A stretch of 64,000 bases of DNA, from positions 16,524 to 80,523 of the forward strand of contig SEAD01000004.1 of NCBI GenBank assembly GCA_004173355.1. Reading direction: 5' to 3'. This DNA comes from Chitinophagaceae bacterium (lineage in GTDB: Bacteria > Bacteroidota > Bacteroidia > Chitinophagales > Chitinophagaceae). A program made the translations under genes and the position numbers. The notes under the pieces are model-generated. The model was not told the origin of the DNA. It made no database searches and saw nothing but the letters and a program-made list of their open reading frames with translations. Of the stretch, positions 26,566-35,486 are shown piece by piece; the first letter of the stretch is position 1; each line of letters begins with the position of its first letter.

Positions 26566-27157
26566 GTAGAAAAGAATTTTATTGCTATAAAGGTATCTGA
26601 ATTATTGCGAAAGCACTGAACGCAGTCCGGGCTTGGTTACAAAGGCGGGAAACGCCATGATGGGTTGTGTCTTTGCCGGCTTCCTGAAACTAAAAATCCC
26701 TCCGAGGAATCGAAGGGATCATTATAATGGATGGGTTAGTAAGTACAGGGAAATAAATTTCCCTACACAATATTAAATATAATTTCTGCTAACCAAAAAA
26801 AATTTATAAAGAATTTTATTCACATTTTATTCCGGCTGTGGATAAGGCGAAGGTGAATGGTTGTTTGAAAGGAGACTGCCCAATGTGTTTGTGCGGATAA
26901 ACGTAAGCGTTGCAGATGTATGCCGGACGCTTGCGAGCGATGTTGACCGTTGGGTGAAAGACTATACCGGAAGTATAAAACAAACATGAAAGCGTTGCCC
27001 TGAAACTGTTGCCTGGCAAGTGTTACAAAGGTTTACTTATATAATGTAAATACGCTGCACAATAAAGCGGACGAGCATAGAGCCTGCTCAATTTTATTCT
27101 TTCACAAACGAGGTCAGTGATGGCCTGATTGCAAGTACCTTTGTCAAAATCCCTGCT
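26566..27157. other. 592-bp intergenic region between divergent yicC and lpxD
   Basis: No convincing gene. It holds a stem-loop at 26696-26719 (ATCCCT / AGGGAT plus CGA / TCG) which on the minus strand is followed by TTTTTA, so it looks like a terminator for a leftward transcript; an A+T-rich stretch at 26760-26825; an AAGCGT / ACGCTT hairpin at 26905-26932; and the lpxD -7 box at its right end. A 67-codon minus-strand frame here has no recognisable features. Confidence 0.5.
27136..27143 (+). promoter_or_regulatory. Putative -7 element of lpxD
   Basis: TACCTTTG is an exact TAnnTTTG, 14 bp before the ATG, giving a predicted leader of about 11 bases. Confidence 0.45.
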
Positions 27158-28102
27158 ATGCGTTTTAATGAACCAGTTCCCCTGAGTGAGATAGCCCGCC
27201 TGATCGGCGCCCGCCTTATCGGCAATACCGGAGCTTCGGCTACGGGGATAAACGAGATCCACAAGGTGGAGCCTGGCGACCTGGTGTTTGTTGATCACCC
27301 AAAATACTACGACAAGTGTATCCACTCCGACGCGAGTTTTATCATCATCAATAAAGAGACAGCGTACCCGGAAGGCAAGGCCCTGCTGGTGACGGAAGAT
27401 CCGTTTGAAGCCTACCAGGCTATCGTACGCACTTACCGTCCGTTTGTCCCGGCGGTTAAGGCCTTCGGCGACGGGTCCACCCTGGGGGAAGGCAGTGTGG
27501 TGATGCCGAATGCGTTTATCGGTAACCAGGTGAGCATCGGGAAGAACTGTGTGATTTATCCGAACGTTACCATCCTTGACCACTGTGTGATCGGGGATGA
27601 TGTGGTGATCCAGTCGGGTACCGTGATCGGCAGTGATGCATTTTACTATAATAAAAAAACCAACCGCGACATCCATTATAAACGTATGCTCAGCGGCGGA
27701 CGTGTGGTGATCGGACAGGGAGTGGAGATCGGGGCCAACTGCACGATCGACCGTGGGGTGAGTGGTGATACTGTGATCGGTGCGGGCACCAAGATGGATA
27801 ACCTTGTACATATCGGGCATGATACGGTGGTCGGGCGCAACTGCCTGTTTGCTGCGCAGGTGGGTATAGCTGGTGCTACAACCATCGAGGACGAGGTCAT
27901 TCTCTGGGGACAGGTTGGCGTAAGCAAAACGCTGACCATTGGTAAGGGTGCCGTGATTTATGCGCAGAGCGGTGTACCTGCAACGCTCGAAGGCGGCAAG
28001 ACCTATTTTGGCTCACCCGTTGAGGAGGCGAAAGTAAAAATGAAAGAGTTCGTGTGGATCCGCCGGATACCCGAACTCTGGGAAAAGATGATGGGAAAAT
28101 AA
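27158..28102 (+). CDS. lpxD: LpxD-type UDP-3-O-acylglucosamine N-acyltransferase
   Basis: A 314-residue enzyme with an N-terminal LpxD substrate-binding domain (about residues 1-100) and a left-handed beta-helix of hexapeptide repeats ([27 protein letters not shown], and so on). The [12 protein letters not shown] segment carries H221 at the position of the catalytic histidine of LpxD. It would transfer a hydroxyacyl chain to the glucosamine of the lipid A precursor. Bacteroidota often have two LpxD-like genes, one next to lpxC/lpxA; this copy stands alone, so it could be the secondary paralogue with another acyl acceptor. Confidence 0.85.
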   Translation: MRFNEPVPLSEIARLIGARLIGNTGASATGINEIHKVEPGDLVFVDHPKYYDKCIHSDASFIIINKETAYPEGKALLVTEDPFEAYQAIVRTYRPFVPAVKAFGDGSTLGEGSVVMPNAFIGNQVSIGKNCVIYPNVTILDHCVIGDDVVIQSGTVIGSDAFYYNKKTNRDIHYKRMLSGGRVVIGQGVEIGANCTIDRGVSGDTVIGAGTKMDNLVHIGHDTVVGRNCLFAAQVGIAGATTIEDEVILWGQVGVSKTLTIGKGAVIYAQSGVPATLEGGKTYFGSPVEEAKVKMKEFVWIRRIPELWEKMMGK

Positions 28103-28108
28103 AAGGAC

Positions 28109-29176
28109 TTACGGTTCGTAATCGTATGGCAGCTGGTCGGCCAGGTTTTTCCAGCTCCAGTATCCCTGGTTCACCCAGTCGCGCTGGTCGTAGAAATAAC
28201 CATTCTGCATGATGGCGATTGCTTCCCGCATATCCACATAGGAAATCTGGACCAGCACATTTTTGGGAAGTTTGAATTGTTTGAGGTATTCCGGTGCGGG
28301 AATCCGGTTGTACTGGATGCTCGCTTTCCGGGGAAACCACAACTCCACCTGGTTGGTACTGTCAAGTCCCCCGTAGTAAGCGCTGTCATAAACATTCGCC
28401 ACCGGGATAAATTTTTTATTATCCTGTTCGTCGAGCAGGCTCACCACCCATCCATCTTCAGTGAGTGTACTGTCGTAGAGACTCCGCATAAACTGCAGTT
28501 TGGAACCCTGGTAGGCATTGGACCGGTTGGCGGCCCATACTTTCTTCAGGCTGTCGCTCCCCTCCAGTTGTGTATAGAGGCAATAGCCGCGGTAGGAATT
28601 GATATCGTTGTTGTAGTTGTAAATAAACGAATCCAGTTCGTAACGCATCACGTACCCGAGTGCCTGGTTTTCGATCTGTAATGGTTCGGTGGCAAGTACG
28701 CGCAGTTTATTACTTTTCTTCAGCAGGTAAAACTTCAGCGCATCCGGGTTGAGCAGTTTGCTTTGTGTGGCATTCGGCGTTGTGCCGATAAAATGGTCGA
28801 CAAAGAAGCCACCATATTTCACCCAGCCGTCTTTGACTTCACTGCTGGTTTTTATTACTACTTCGCCCAGGCTTTTTTCTTCCTTGGACATTTCAATATC
28901 TGCCAGGCGTCCTTCCGATGCGTTGATCCGCAGCAATCTTGCCTGGTAACCGGTGAAAGTGACCACGAGGTCATACCCTCCGGGTTTGAGCTCCAGCGAA
29001 AATTCACCTTGTTTATTGGAAGCTGAACCAAGTGTGGTATTCTGGCAATAGACGGAAGCACCGCCAAGTGGTTCACGTGTTGCGGAATCGATAATCCGAC
29101 CCGAGATGATCTGGGCGGAGAGACCGGCGCTGCAGCTGAGCAGCAGCAGGCAAAACAGGAAACGTGTCACAGCCAT
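28109..29176 (-). CDS. Exported protein with carboxypeptidase-like regulatory domain
   Basis: About 355 residues from the ATG encoding MAVTRFLFCLLLL. A signal peptide ends SAQ; a CarboxypepD_reg-like beta-sandwich follows (ISGRIIDSATREPLGGASVY, about residues 22-105), as in the N-termini of TonB receptors but without a plug or barrel. The remaining ~240 residues form a domain I do not recognise, rich in tyrosine and tryptophan. Similar proteins are scattered in Bacteroidota genomes, with no known role. An upstream in-frame start would add 17 residues ahead of the signal peptide and is unlikely. It converges with lpxD 6 bp away. Confidence 0.78.
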   Translation of the reverse strand: MAVTRFLFCLLLLSCSAGLSAQIISGRIIDSATREPLGGASVYCQNTTLGSASNKQGEFSLELKPGGYDLVVTFTGYQARLLRINASEGRLADIEMSKEEKSLGEVVIKTSSEVKDGWVKYGGFFVDHFIGTTPNATQSKLLNPDALKFYLLKKSNKLRVLATEPLQIENQALGYVMRYELDSFIYNYNNDINSYRGYCLYTQLEGSDSLKKVWAANRSNAYQGSKLQFMRSLYDSTLTEDGWVVSLLDEQDNKKFIPVANVYDSAYYGGLDSTNQVELWFPRKASIQYNRIPAPEYLKQFKLPKNVLVQISYVDMREAIAIMQNGYFYDQRDWVNQGYWSWKNLADQLPYDYEP

Positions 29177-29278
29177 ATTGAATTTTGGGGTAAGGTACAA
29201 TTTACATGCCGTTGGTTCAAGTGCCATCCGGGGTAATGCTAACCCGTTTAAACACCGGCTGTTGGATCCGGCAGTTGT

Positions 29279-30280
29279 TTATTTTCCGGAATTCGCCGCT
29301 TCAAGGTAACGGCTGCCGGCTTTACGGATGGTTTCGTCAAGGGAAGTGAAACTGAATCCCGGAAGTGCTGCCAGCAGTTTGCTGCTGTTGAACATGGTTT
29401 TGCTGAAGGCAACCCTTGCGCTTTCACGCGTCAGTACCGGACGGCTTCCTGTCAGCATTGATTTTATTTTTTCCAGTCGCCATGCAACGCCCGCGAGGAA
29501 CCGCGTGGTTTCCCTGGAAGGGCGTTTTTTGTGGAGATGGTCCGCCATGGTCTCAAACAGCCGCTGGAATGTCCAGTTGTCGCCATTGATAATAAAGCGT
29601 TCTTCCGTGATAGCGGACTCCATCAGGAGTACAGTGGCACGGGCCACATCCTCCACGTCTACAAAACCATTCAGGCCTGGACTGTACCAGGGGAATTCAT
29701 TGTATACATTCCGGAAAAGGGCAGAGCTTCCCGATTGCCAGTCGCCGAAACCAAGGATAGTGGAAGGGTTGAGGATCACGGCATCCAGGCCTTCGCCCAT
29801 TGCGCGCCAGACTTCCATCTCTGCCTTGTGTTTGCTGATGGCATATTGAGTGCTGGTGGATGATTCCTGCCACTTGCGGCTTTCATCCACCGAACCGCCC
29901 GCGGCATCACGACCTACGGCAGCTACCGAACTGATGTATACGAAACGGCTGGTCCCTGCTTCCAGTGCCATGTTCACCACATTTGCGGTGCCATCCACAT
30001 TGACCTGCATCATTTTTTGTTTATCGGAGGCGGAGAAAGACACAATGGCGGCAGCATGGATGACGGTATGTATGCCATGCATCGCATCTTCCAGTGACAT
30101 CACATCGAGGATATCCCCCTCTACCCATTCCACCTTTGCGAGGATGGCGGGATCGATATGTGCAGGCAGTTTGTTGCCCCGCCGGATGGCGCGTACCGGG
30201 TAGTTTTTACTGACCAGTTCGGCGATGATGTAGGACCCAAGGAAACCGGTGCCCCCGGTGATCAGGATTTTGTTTGACAA
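29279..30280 (-). CDS. NAD-dependent epimerase/dehydratase-family (extended SDR) protein
   Basis: A 333-residue enzyme: cofactor loop TGGTGFLGSYI near the N-terminus, SFSASDKQ and YISSVAAVG strands, and the YAISKHKAE catalytic motif. It resembles dihydroflavonol-4-reductase/3-beta-hydroxysteroid-type SDRs acting on small carbonyl substrates; the exact reaction is not predictable. The start is a TTG codon at 30280; no ATG or GTG lies between it and a good -7 box (TATCTTTG), which supports it. A 3-hydroxyacyl-CoA dehydrogenase gene lies upstream on the same strand. Confidence 0.87.
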   Translation of the reverse strand: MSNKILITGGTGFLGSYIIAELVSKNYPVRAIRRGNKLPAHIDPAILAKVEWVEGDILDVMSLEDAMHGIHTVIHAAAIVSFSASDKQKMMQVNVDGTANVVNMALEAGTSRFVYISSVAAVGRDAAGGSVDESRKWQESSTSTQYAISKHKAEMEVWRAMGEGLDAVILNPSTILGFGDWQSGSSALFRNVYNEFPWYSPGLNGFVDVEDVARATVLLMESAITEERFIINGDNWTFQRLFETMADHLHKKRPSRETTRFLAGVAWRLEKIKSMLTGSRPVLTRESARVAFSKTMFNSSKLLAALPGFSFTSLDETIRKAGSRYLEAANSGK

Positions 30281-30300
30281 GGAATTTTTTTTGCTGGGTG

Positions 30301-30308
30301 CAAAGATA
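30301..30308 (-). promoter_or_regulatory. Putative -7 element of the epimerase gene
   Basis: Minus-strand TATCTTTG, an exact TAnnTTTG, about 20 bp before the TTG start codon; supports that start. Confidence 0.45.
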
Positions 30309-30313
30309 CTTGC

Positions 30314-31177
30314 TTATGGTTTTCCCGGAGGGGCATCATAATTATAAAAACCCTGTCCGGATTTGCGGCCGAGCTGGCCGGTTTCGACTTTCTGCTGCTG
30401 CAGCGGCGAGGGTTTCAGTCGCTCCGGGCGGCCCAGTTGTTCGTACACGGAAGCACTCACTGCGTAATTGATATCGTGGCCGATCAGGTCCATCAGCCGG
30501 AAGGGTCCCATCCTGAATCCGCTGGCTTCCATGATGCGGTCAATCTGTGCCGGGTCTGCGCCTTCTTCTACCATTCGGAGTGCCTCGATATAATATGGCC
30601 GTGCAACGCGGTTGACGATAAAGCCTGGTGAGTCCTGGCAGAACACCGGTGTTTTCCCGATAGCCCGGGCGAGTGCTGCGGTGGCATCAACGGTTGCCTG
30701 GTTGGTTTGTTTACCAACCACGATTTCCACCAGTGGCATCCGGTCTGCCGGGTTAAAAAAATGCAGGCCGATTACGCGGCCCGGATGGTTTACCGCTGCC
30801 GCGATTTCAGTGATGGGCAGGGAGGAGGTATTGCTTGCGAAAATGCATTCGCTGTGGTTGAGTTCGGCCAGCTGGTTAAACAGGTTGGCCTTGGCTGCTG
30901 TATTTTCAACAATGGCTTCGATAAAAATATCAGCGAGACAGGTCTGCAGGTCACTGGTGTAATGAAGGTGTTCCAGGGTACTGCGCGATTGTTCCGCGGT
31001 CATTTTTTTGCGCGCCACTGCTTCCTGCAGTTGTTTTTTGATTTCGCTGTCGGCCTTGTCCAGCGCGGCCGGACTGAGGTCAAAGAGCAGTGTGAAGTAC
31101 CCCGCCCTTGCAGCAGACAAAGCGATACCCCGACCCATGGTGCCTGCCCCGCAGACACAGATACTGTTGATGTCCAT
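30314..31177 (-). CDS. 3-hydroxyacyl-CoA (3-hydroxybutyryl-CoA) dehydrogenase
   Basis: A 287-residue NAD-dependent enzyme oxidising 3-hydroxyacyl-CoA to 3-ketoacyl-CoA. The NAD-binding loop GAGTMGRGIA is at residues 10-19, the catalytic histidine H139 in GLHFFNPA pairs with E151, and DSPGFIVNRV opens the C-terminal domain. It is the single-domain type without a hydratase part, so a role in butanoate, fatty-acid or phenylacetate-type degradation is possible. No beta-oxidation neighbours are in the window. A TAACTTCG box about 20 bp upstream resembles the -7 element. Confidence 0.92.
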   Translation of the reverse strand: MDINSICVCGAGTMGRGIALSAARAGYFTLLFDLSPAALDKADSEIKKQLQEAVARKKMTAEQSRSTLEHLHYTSDLQTCLADIFIEAIVENTAAKANLFNQLAELNHSECIFASNTSSLPITEIAAAVNHPGRVIGLHFFNPADRMPLVEIVVGKQTNQATVDATAALARAIGKTPVFCQDSPGFIVNRVARPYYIEALRMVEEGADPAQIDRIMEASGFRMGPFRLMDLIGHDINYAVSASVYEQLGRPERLKPSPLQQQKVETGQLGRKSGQGFYNYDAPPGKP

Positions 31178-31269
31178 ACCCGTGATTGAACAGCGAAGTT
31201 AGTGTTCACTCCGTACCGGTGGGTAGGGCAGCATTTATGTTTTTGATTAACTTGGCCGAAACAAACTGT

Positions 31270-31827
31270 ATGAGCGATCCGCAGCCTCCCGTATTTTCAA
31301 CCAAAATCCCCTCGACTGTTGTACTGGCGATCGGATTACTGCTGTTCCTGATGCCTTTCCTTGAAATCCGCTGCAATGGGATGGCATTCGCCAAATTCAG
31401 CGGTGTGCAGCTTGCAACAGGATTTAAAATTGAAGCGCCGGGGACCAATGAAACATTAACCGGAAGGTTGCAGGAAGTTTCCGGGGACAAGGGAAAAAGC
31501 CACGGGGCAAATCCTTACGCTATAGCAGCGATCCTGCTTACTGCGGCAGCACTCGCACTTGCCTTTACCAGGAGCAGGGGTACGGTGACAGCGGGCATGG
31601 TGACGGCTATACTTGCCGCCGCCGCACTGATTGCCCTGATGGTTGATATCCGGTCACAGGCGGGAATGGAGGCCGGTAGCCAGGATGGGGTGCTGATCTC
31701 CGTTGACCTCACACACTGGTTTTACCTTTCGGTGATTGCCGCGATTGTGGGAGCAGTGTTCTGCTGGCGGCGATTGCGATACCTTACTAAAACGAATAAC
31801 GGGTTGCGGGGTGAAGTGAACGTTTAA
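31270..31827 (+). CDS. Hypothetical four-helix membrane protein
   Basis: About 185 residues from ATG 31270 (MSDPQPPVF). Four hydrophobic helices are visible: VVLAIGLLLFLMPFLEI, the AIAAILLTAAALALAF region, the MVTAILAAAALIALMV region and FYLSVIAAIVGAVF, with a ~50-residue extracytoplasmic or cytoplasmic loop after the first. I do not recognise the family. An upstream in-frame start would add 28 residues overlapping the divergent promoter region and is less likely. It converges on the DUF2461 gene with a 16-bp gap. Confidence 0.68.
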   Translation: MSDPQPPVFSTKIPSTVVLAIGLLLFLMPFLEIRCNGMAFAKFSGVQLATGFKIEAPGTNETLTGRLQEVSGDKGKSHGANPYAIAAILLTAAALALAFTRSRGTVTAGMVTAILAAAALIALMVDIRSQAGMEAGSQDGVLISVDLTHWFYLSVIAAIVGAVFCWRRLRYLTKTNNGLRGEVNV

Positions 31828-31843
31828 TTTCAGGCTCGTTTCT

Positions 31844-32512
31844 TTATATCTCCATTGCCTGGTTGAGGAAATCAACCAGTGGTTTCAGTGCTTCAAAAGC
31901 ATTCACCGTTGTTTTGAGTAATGATTTATCGGTGAGCTGTGCGTCGGTCAGTGAAAGGGTGCCGAGAAAACTTTTCAGTTTGATGTATTCTGCCCCGGGG
32001 TTGTCCGGTTCGTATCCTTTCGGTACCCGGCTGAGTTTGTACTCGTCGCCCGATGCCAGTTCCCCGTACACTTTCCTGAAACTTTTTGACGTCACGATTG
32101 AGTTGAATTCTTTCAGGTTATAATCGATTTCCTGCCGGATCTTTTTCAGGTCTGCCGGCTCCGGCATCCACACACCACCGCCTGTGAAGGATTGTCCCGG
32201 CTGCAGGTGGAAGTAGTATCCGGCGGCTGGCGATTTTTTTCCTCCCTGGTTGATACTTGCACCGAGATTGGTTTTGTAGGGCGACTTGTCCTTGGCAAAA
32301 CGGATATCGCGGTTGATGCGGAACATGCAGTCTTTTGCAACCAGGTTGGCGATTTTTGGTTCTTTTTTACCAAAAGCGTCGATAGCCTGCTGTATAAATC
32401 CGGCGTAGTCTGCCTTTGCGGTTTCGAATGCACCCCGGTTGGCATCCATCCAGGGTTTATTGTTATTTTTTGCGAGGGCGCGGAGGAACTTGATTGTATT
32501 GGGCTGGAACAT
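31844..32512 (-). CDS. DUF2461 family protein
   Basis: A 222-residue cytoplasmic protein of the TIGR02453/DUF2461 family. Typical features are the opening TIKFLRALAKNNNKPWMDAN, RINRDIRFAKDKSPYKTNLG in the middle, and the GGGVWMPEP loop. Function unknown in any organism I can recall. It starts 5 bp after the ligA stop on the same strand, so it is the second gene of a ligA operon, a hint of a nucleic-acid-related role that remains untested. Confidence 0.88.
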   Translation of the reverse strand: MFQPNTIKFLRALAKNNNKPWMDANRGAFETAKADYAGFIQQAIDAFGKKEPKIANLVAKDCMFRINRDIRFAKDKSPYKTNLGASINQGGKKSPAAGYYFHLQPGQSFTGGGVWMPEPADLKKIRQEIDYNLKEFNSIVTSKSFRKVYGELASGDEYKLSRVPKGYEPDNPGAEYIKLKSFLGTLSLTDAQLTDKSLLKTTVNAFEALKPLVDFLNQAMEI

Positions 32513-32517
32513 AACTA

Positions 32518-34623
32518 TCAGGACTGTTCAATAAGTTTAAGGAATTCTGCTTCGGAGATAACCCGCACAGTGTTTATTTTTTTTGCTTTCTCAAGTTTGC
32601 TGCCGGCGTCTTCGCCCACCACGAGGTAATTCAGTTTTGCGCTGACACCACTGAGGAGTTTGGCCCCCTTTGCTTCCGCCATTGCTTCGGCGTCACTGCG
32701 TTTGAGTGTGGGGAGTGTGCCGGTGAAGAGGAAGGTTTGTCCCGCTAGTCCACCCGTCACGGCCGGTGTATCACGTTTGGTGTTTTTCAGTTGCAGGCCG
32801 AGTGATTCCAGTTCGTCCAGCATCTGCAGGTTGGATGCATTGCTGAAAAAATGTTCGATGCTGCCGGCCACTTTTGGTCCGATATCTTCCAGGCTTTTCA
32901 GCTGTTCCTGTGAATAGCCGGACAGGTCTTTCAGGTGTGTGACAGTATTGGCAATGGTTTTAGCGGTTGTCTCACCCACGAAGCGGATACCAAGGCCAAA
33001 CACCAGCCGGTGCAGTGGTTGTGATTTGGATGCTTCGATTGCCGACTGCAGGTTATCGATTGACTTCTGGCCGAAGCCTTCGAGTTTACCGATCTGTGCA
33101 AAGTCCAGTTTATAGATTCCGGGCACATCTTTCAGCAGACCCATTTCATAAAACTTGCGGATATTGGCTTCCCCGAAGCCGCGGATATCCATGGCATCCT
33201 TGCTGGTGAAATGGATCATGCGTTCGGCTACCTGCGCCGGGCATTCGATATTGACACATCTCCATACCGCTTCCCCTTCTTCCCGGAACAACCCGGAGGC
33301 ACATGCCGGGCAGGTTTTGGGAAAAATGATTTTTGTTTCCTTCCCTGTGCGGACCTCAGCGAGTGACTTGACGATATAGGGAATCACATCCCCTGCACGT
33401 TCCACCAGTACACTGTCGCCGATCATCAGGTCTTTTTCCCGGATGATTTCTTCATTGAACAGGGAAATGGAGGAAACGGTCACACCACCGATGGGTACGG
33501 GCTGGATTTTTGCAACCGGTGTGATGGATCCGGTGCGTCCAACCTGGAATTCCACGGCGAGCAGCTGGCTGGTTCCCTGCCTCGCTTTAAATTTATAGGC
33601 CATCGCCCATCGCGGGTGGTGGGAGGTCATCCCCATTTTATCCTGCAGTGCGAAGTCATTTACCTTGATCACCATGCCATCGATTTCGTAGGGCAGTGCA
33701 TCGCGGCCTTTTTCAAATTCGTTGCAGTATGCGATTACGGCGTCGATGCCTTTTAATACTTTCTTTTCTTTCTGCGGGCTGCGGAAGCCAAGGTTCCAGA
33801 GCAGTTGCAGTGAGCCTGCATGGGTTTTCAGTTCTTCCGGTTCATTTGCCCCGGGCAATAAAGTGTAATAGCTGATATGATACACGAATGCTTCCAGTTT
33901 CCTTCGGGACACTTCAGCAGGATCCTTGATGCGAAGCGTTCCGGCCGCTGCATTGCGGGGATTGGCCAGTGGCGGCAGTCCCTGCGATACGAGTCCCTCG
34001 TTGTACCTGGCGAAATTGGTTTTATTGATCAGCACTTCCCCGCGGATCTCCACTGTCTGCAGGCCATAGGCTGAAAACCTTGCTGATAGCGGAATGGAGC
34101 GGATCTGCCTGATATTGGTTGTTATTTCATCACCTGTTTCCCCATTACCCCTGGTGGCACCACGTTGCAGTTGGTCAGCTTCATAGATCAGTGAGATACT
34201 GCCGCCGTCAAATTTTGGTTCCACACAATATTCGAGGATCGCCAGGCCTGCCAGTTCACGTGCCTTGCGGTCGAAGCTGGTGAGGTCATCGCTGTTGTAG
34301 GAGTTGTCGAGCGACAGCATCGGCACCAGGTGGTCCGCGTTGGGAAAATCCTTTGTCAGGCCTTTTGCCACTCGTTGGGTCGGGGAGTCAGCGGTGATTA
34401 ATGAAGGGGTACCTGTTTCGATGCGGCCCAGTTCATGGTACAGGATATCGTATTCCTGGTCGGCGATCAGCGGATCATTCTGCAGGTAATAGCGGTGTTC
34501 GTGGAAGCGCAGCACTTCGCGTAGTGATTCCACCTCTGCTGGCGCAATCGATTTCGTTGCAGCTTTTTCCAGCAGTGCCACGGAATGCGCCTGTAATTTT
34601 TTAACCTGTTCAGTTGTGTACAT
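32518..34623 (-). CDS. ligA: NAD-dependent DNA ligase LigA
   Basis: A 701-residue essential ligase sealing nicks with NAD. Domains in order: Ia (residues ~1-70, with the HRYYLQNDPLIADQEYD NAD-binding motif), adenylation domain with the AMP-accepting K137 in EPKFDGG, OB fold, a four-cysteine zinc finger (CPAC ... CVNIEC), helix-hairpin-helix repeats, and a C-terminal BRCT domain (LAGQTFLFTGTLPTLKRSDA). Length is standard. Upstream, 131 bp separate it from the divergent Nudix-type regulator; a TAACTTTA box lies near its start. DUF2461 follows immediately. Confidence 0.96.
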   Translation of the reverse strand: MYTTEQVKKLQAHSVALLEKAATKSIAPAEVESLREVLRFHEHRYYLQNDPLIADQEYDILYHELGRIETGTPSLITADSPTQRVAKGLTKDFPNADHLVPMLSLDNSYNSDDLTSFDRKARELAGLAILEYCVEPKFDGGSISLIYEADQLQRGATRGNGETGDEITTNIRQIRSIPLSARFSAYGLQTVEIRGEVLINKTNFARYNEGLVSQGLPPLANPRNAAAGTLRIKDPAEVSRRKLEAFVYHISYYTLLPGANEPEELKTHAGSLQLLWNLGFRSPQKEKKVLKGIDAVIAYCNEFEKGRDALPYEIDGMVIKVNDFALQDKMGMTSHHPRWAMAYKFKARQGTSQLLAVEFQVGRTGSITPVAKIQPVPIGGVTVSSISLFNEEIIREKDLMIGDSVLVERAGDVIPYIVKSLAEVRTGKETKIIFPKTCPACASGLFREEGEAVWRCVNIECPAQVAERMIHFTSKDAMDIRGFGEANIRKFYEMGLLKDVPGIYKLDFAQIGKLEGFGQKSIDNLQSAIEASKSQPLHRLVFGLGIRFVGETTAKTIANTVTHLKDLSGYSQEQLKSLEDIGPKVAGSIEHFFSNASNLQMLDELESLGLQLKNTKRDTPAVTGGLAGQTFLFTGTLPTLKRSDAEAMAEAKGAKLLSGVSAKLNYLVVGEDAGSKLEKAKKINTVRVISEAEFLKLIEQS

Positions 34624-34687
34624 GGTAACGGTTTCGCTGTAAAGTTAACTAACGACGGCGATCCGGACTTTCAATGCAACGAATAAT

Positions 34688-34723
34688 GCAGGACAGTAAT
34701 TGATGCAGGCAGGACAGTAATTG
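34688..34723. repeat. Two direct copies of GCAGGACAGTAATTG, 21 bp apart
   Basis: Exact 15-bp copies start at 34688 and 34709. The 21-bp period equals two helical turns, placing them on the same DNA face. They lie 32 bp or more before the regulator gene at 34755, with TACTTTG (34737-34743) as a possible -7 box between, so they could be tandem regulator sites. Confidence 0.6.
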
Positions 34724-34754
34724 GTTTTTAATCCAGTACTTTGCCGGAAGCCAG

Positions 34755-35486
34755 ATGACTATGAAAGAAATTTTAAAAACCGCGCAGGCTGAGAAAAACA
34801 GCCACCTCGATTACTTCAATATTGCGATTTCGGTCGACTGTGTGATCTTCTGTTACGAAGACCGCGAGCTGAAAGTGCTGACGATGCCATCGGACCTGAA
34901 GGAATTTGCCGGGCTCCCTTCATTGCTGGGTGACCTTGTGCGTCCCGATGAGGATCTGGATTCAGCATCGTACCGCGTATTGCTGGAGCGTACGGGTATG
35001 GAAGATGTATACCTCGAGCAGGTGCACACATTTGGTTCCATTGGCAGGCACCCTTCCGGCCGCGTAATCACTACCGCTTATTATGCCCTGATCGATATCA
35101 AGCACCAGCACCTGAAGCTGGGGAACAAGCTGCTGACCTGGCAGCGGGTGAAGGACCTGAAAAGGATGGCCTTCGACCACAAGCCGATCCTGGATACCTG
35201 CCTGATCAGCCTGCGGGAAAAAGTGATGGACCAGCCGGTGGTTTTCAACCTGCTGCCCGAGAAGTTTTCCCTGCGTGAACTGCAGGAGCTGTACCAGTCG
35301 ATCCTCCTGGTTGAACTCGACCGCCGGAATTTTCGGAAGAAGATCGGGATCAAGGACTGGCTGCTGGACCTTGATGAGATGGAAGTGGACGTCCCCCATA
35401 GACCCGGCAAGTTATATAAGGTAAAACCGGAAATCCGCCGGCGAACTGCTGCCCGTCGTCCGGGTTCCCTGATGATGAGGGACTAG
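34755..35486 (+). CDS. Nudix-domain transcriptional regulator (NrtR/AraR-like) with degenerate Nudix box
   Basis: A 243-residue protein: N-terminal Nudix-fold domain (about residues 20-150), then a winged-helix segment with FSLRELQELYQSILLVELDR, and a basic tail. In the Nudix box region (GDLVRPDEDLDSASYRVLLE), the catalytic REuxEE core reads RVLLER, so two of the three key acidic residues are missing and pyrophosphatase activity is unlikely. Such proteins act as ligand-sensing repressors; in Bacteroides the AraR group controls sugar utilisation. Here it sits directly before a SusC/SusD pair on the same strand, so it probably regulates it. The ligand, perhaps a sugar from an alpha-glucoside, is inference. 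Confidence 0.82.
   Translation: MTMKEILKTAQAEKNSHLDYFNIAISVDCVIFCYEDRELKVLTMPSDLKEFAGLPSLLGDLVRPDEDLDSASYRVLLERTGMEDVYLEQVHTFGSIGRHPSGRVITTAYYALIDIKHQHLKLGNKLLTWQRVKDLKRMAFDHKPILDTCLISLREKVMDQPVVFNLLPEKFSLRELQELYQSILLVELDRRNFRKKIGIKDWLLDLDEMEVDVPHRPGKLYKVKPEIRRRTAARRPGSLMMRD

Noticed and set aside
26816..27019. 67-codon minus-strand frame in the yicC-lpxD gap
   Set aside because: No signal peptide or known motif, cysteine/histidine-scattered composition, and no promoter box close to its start.
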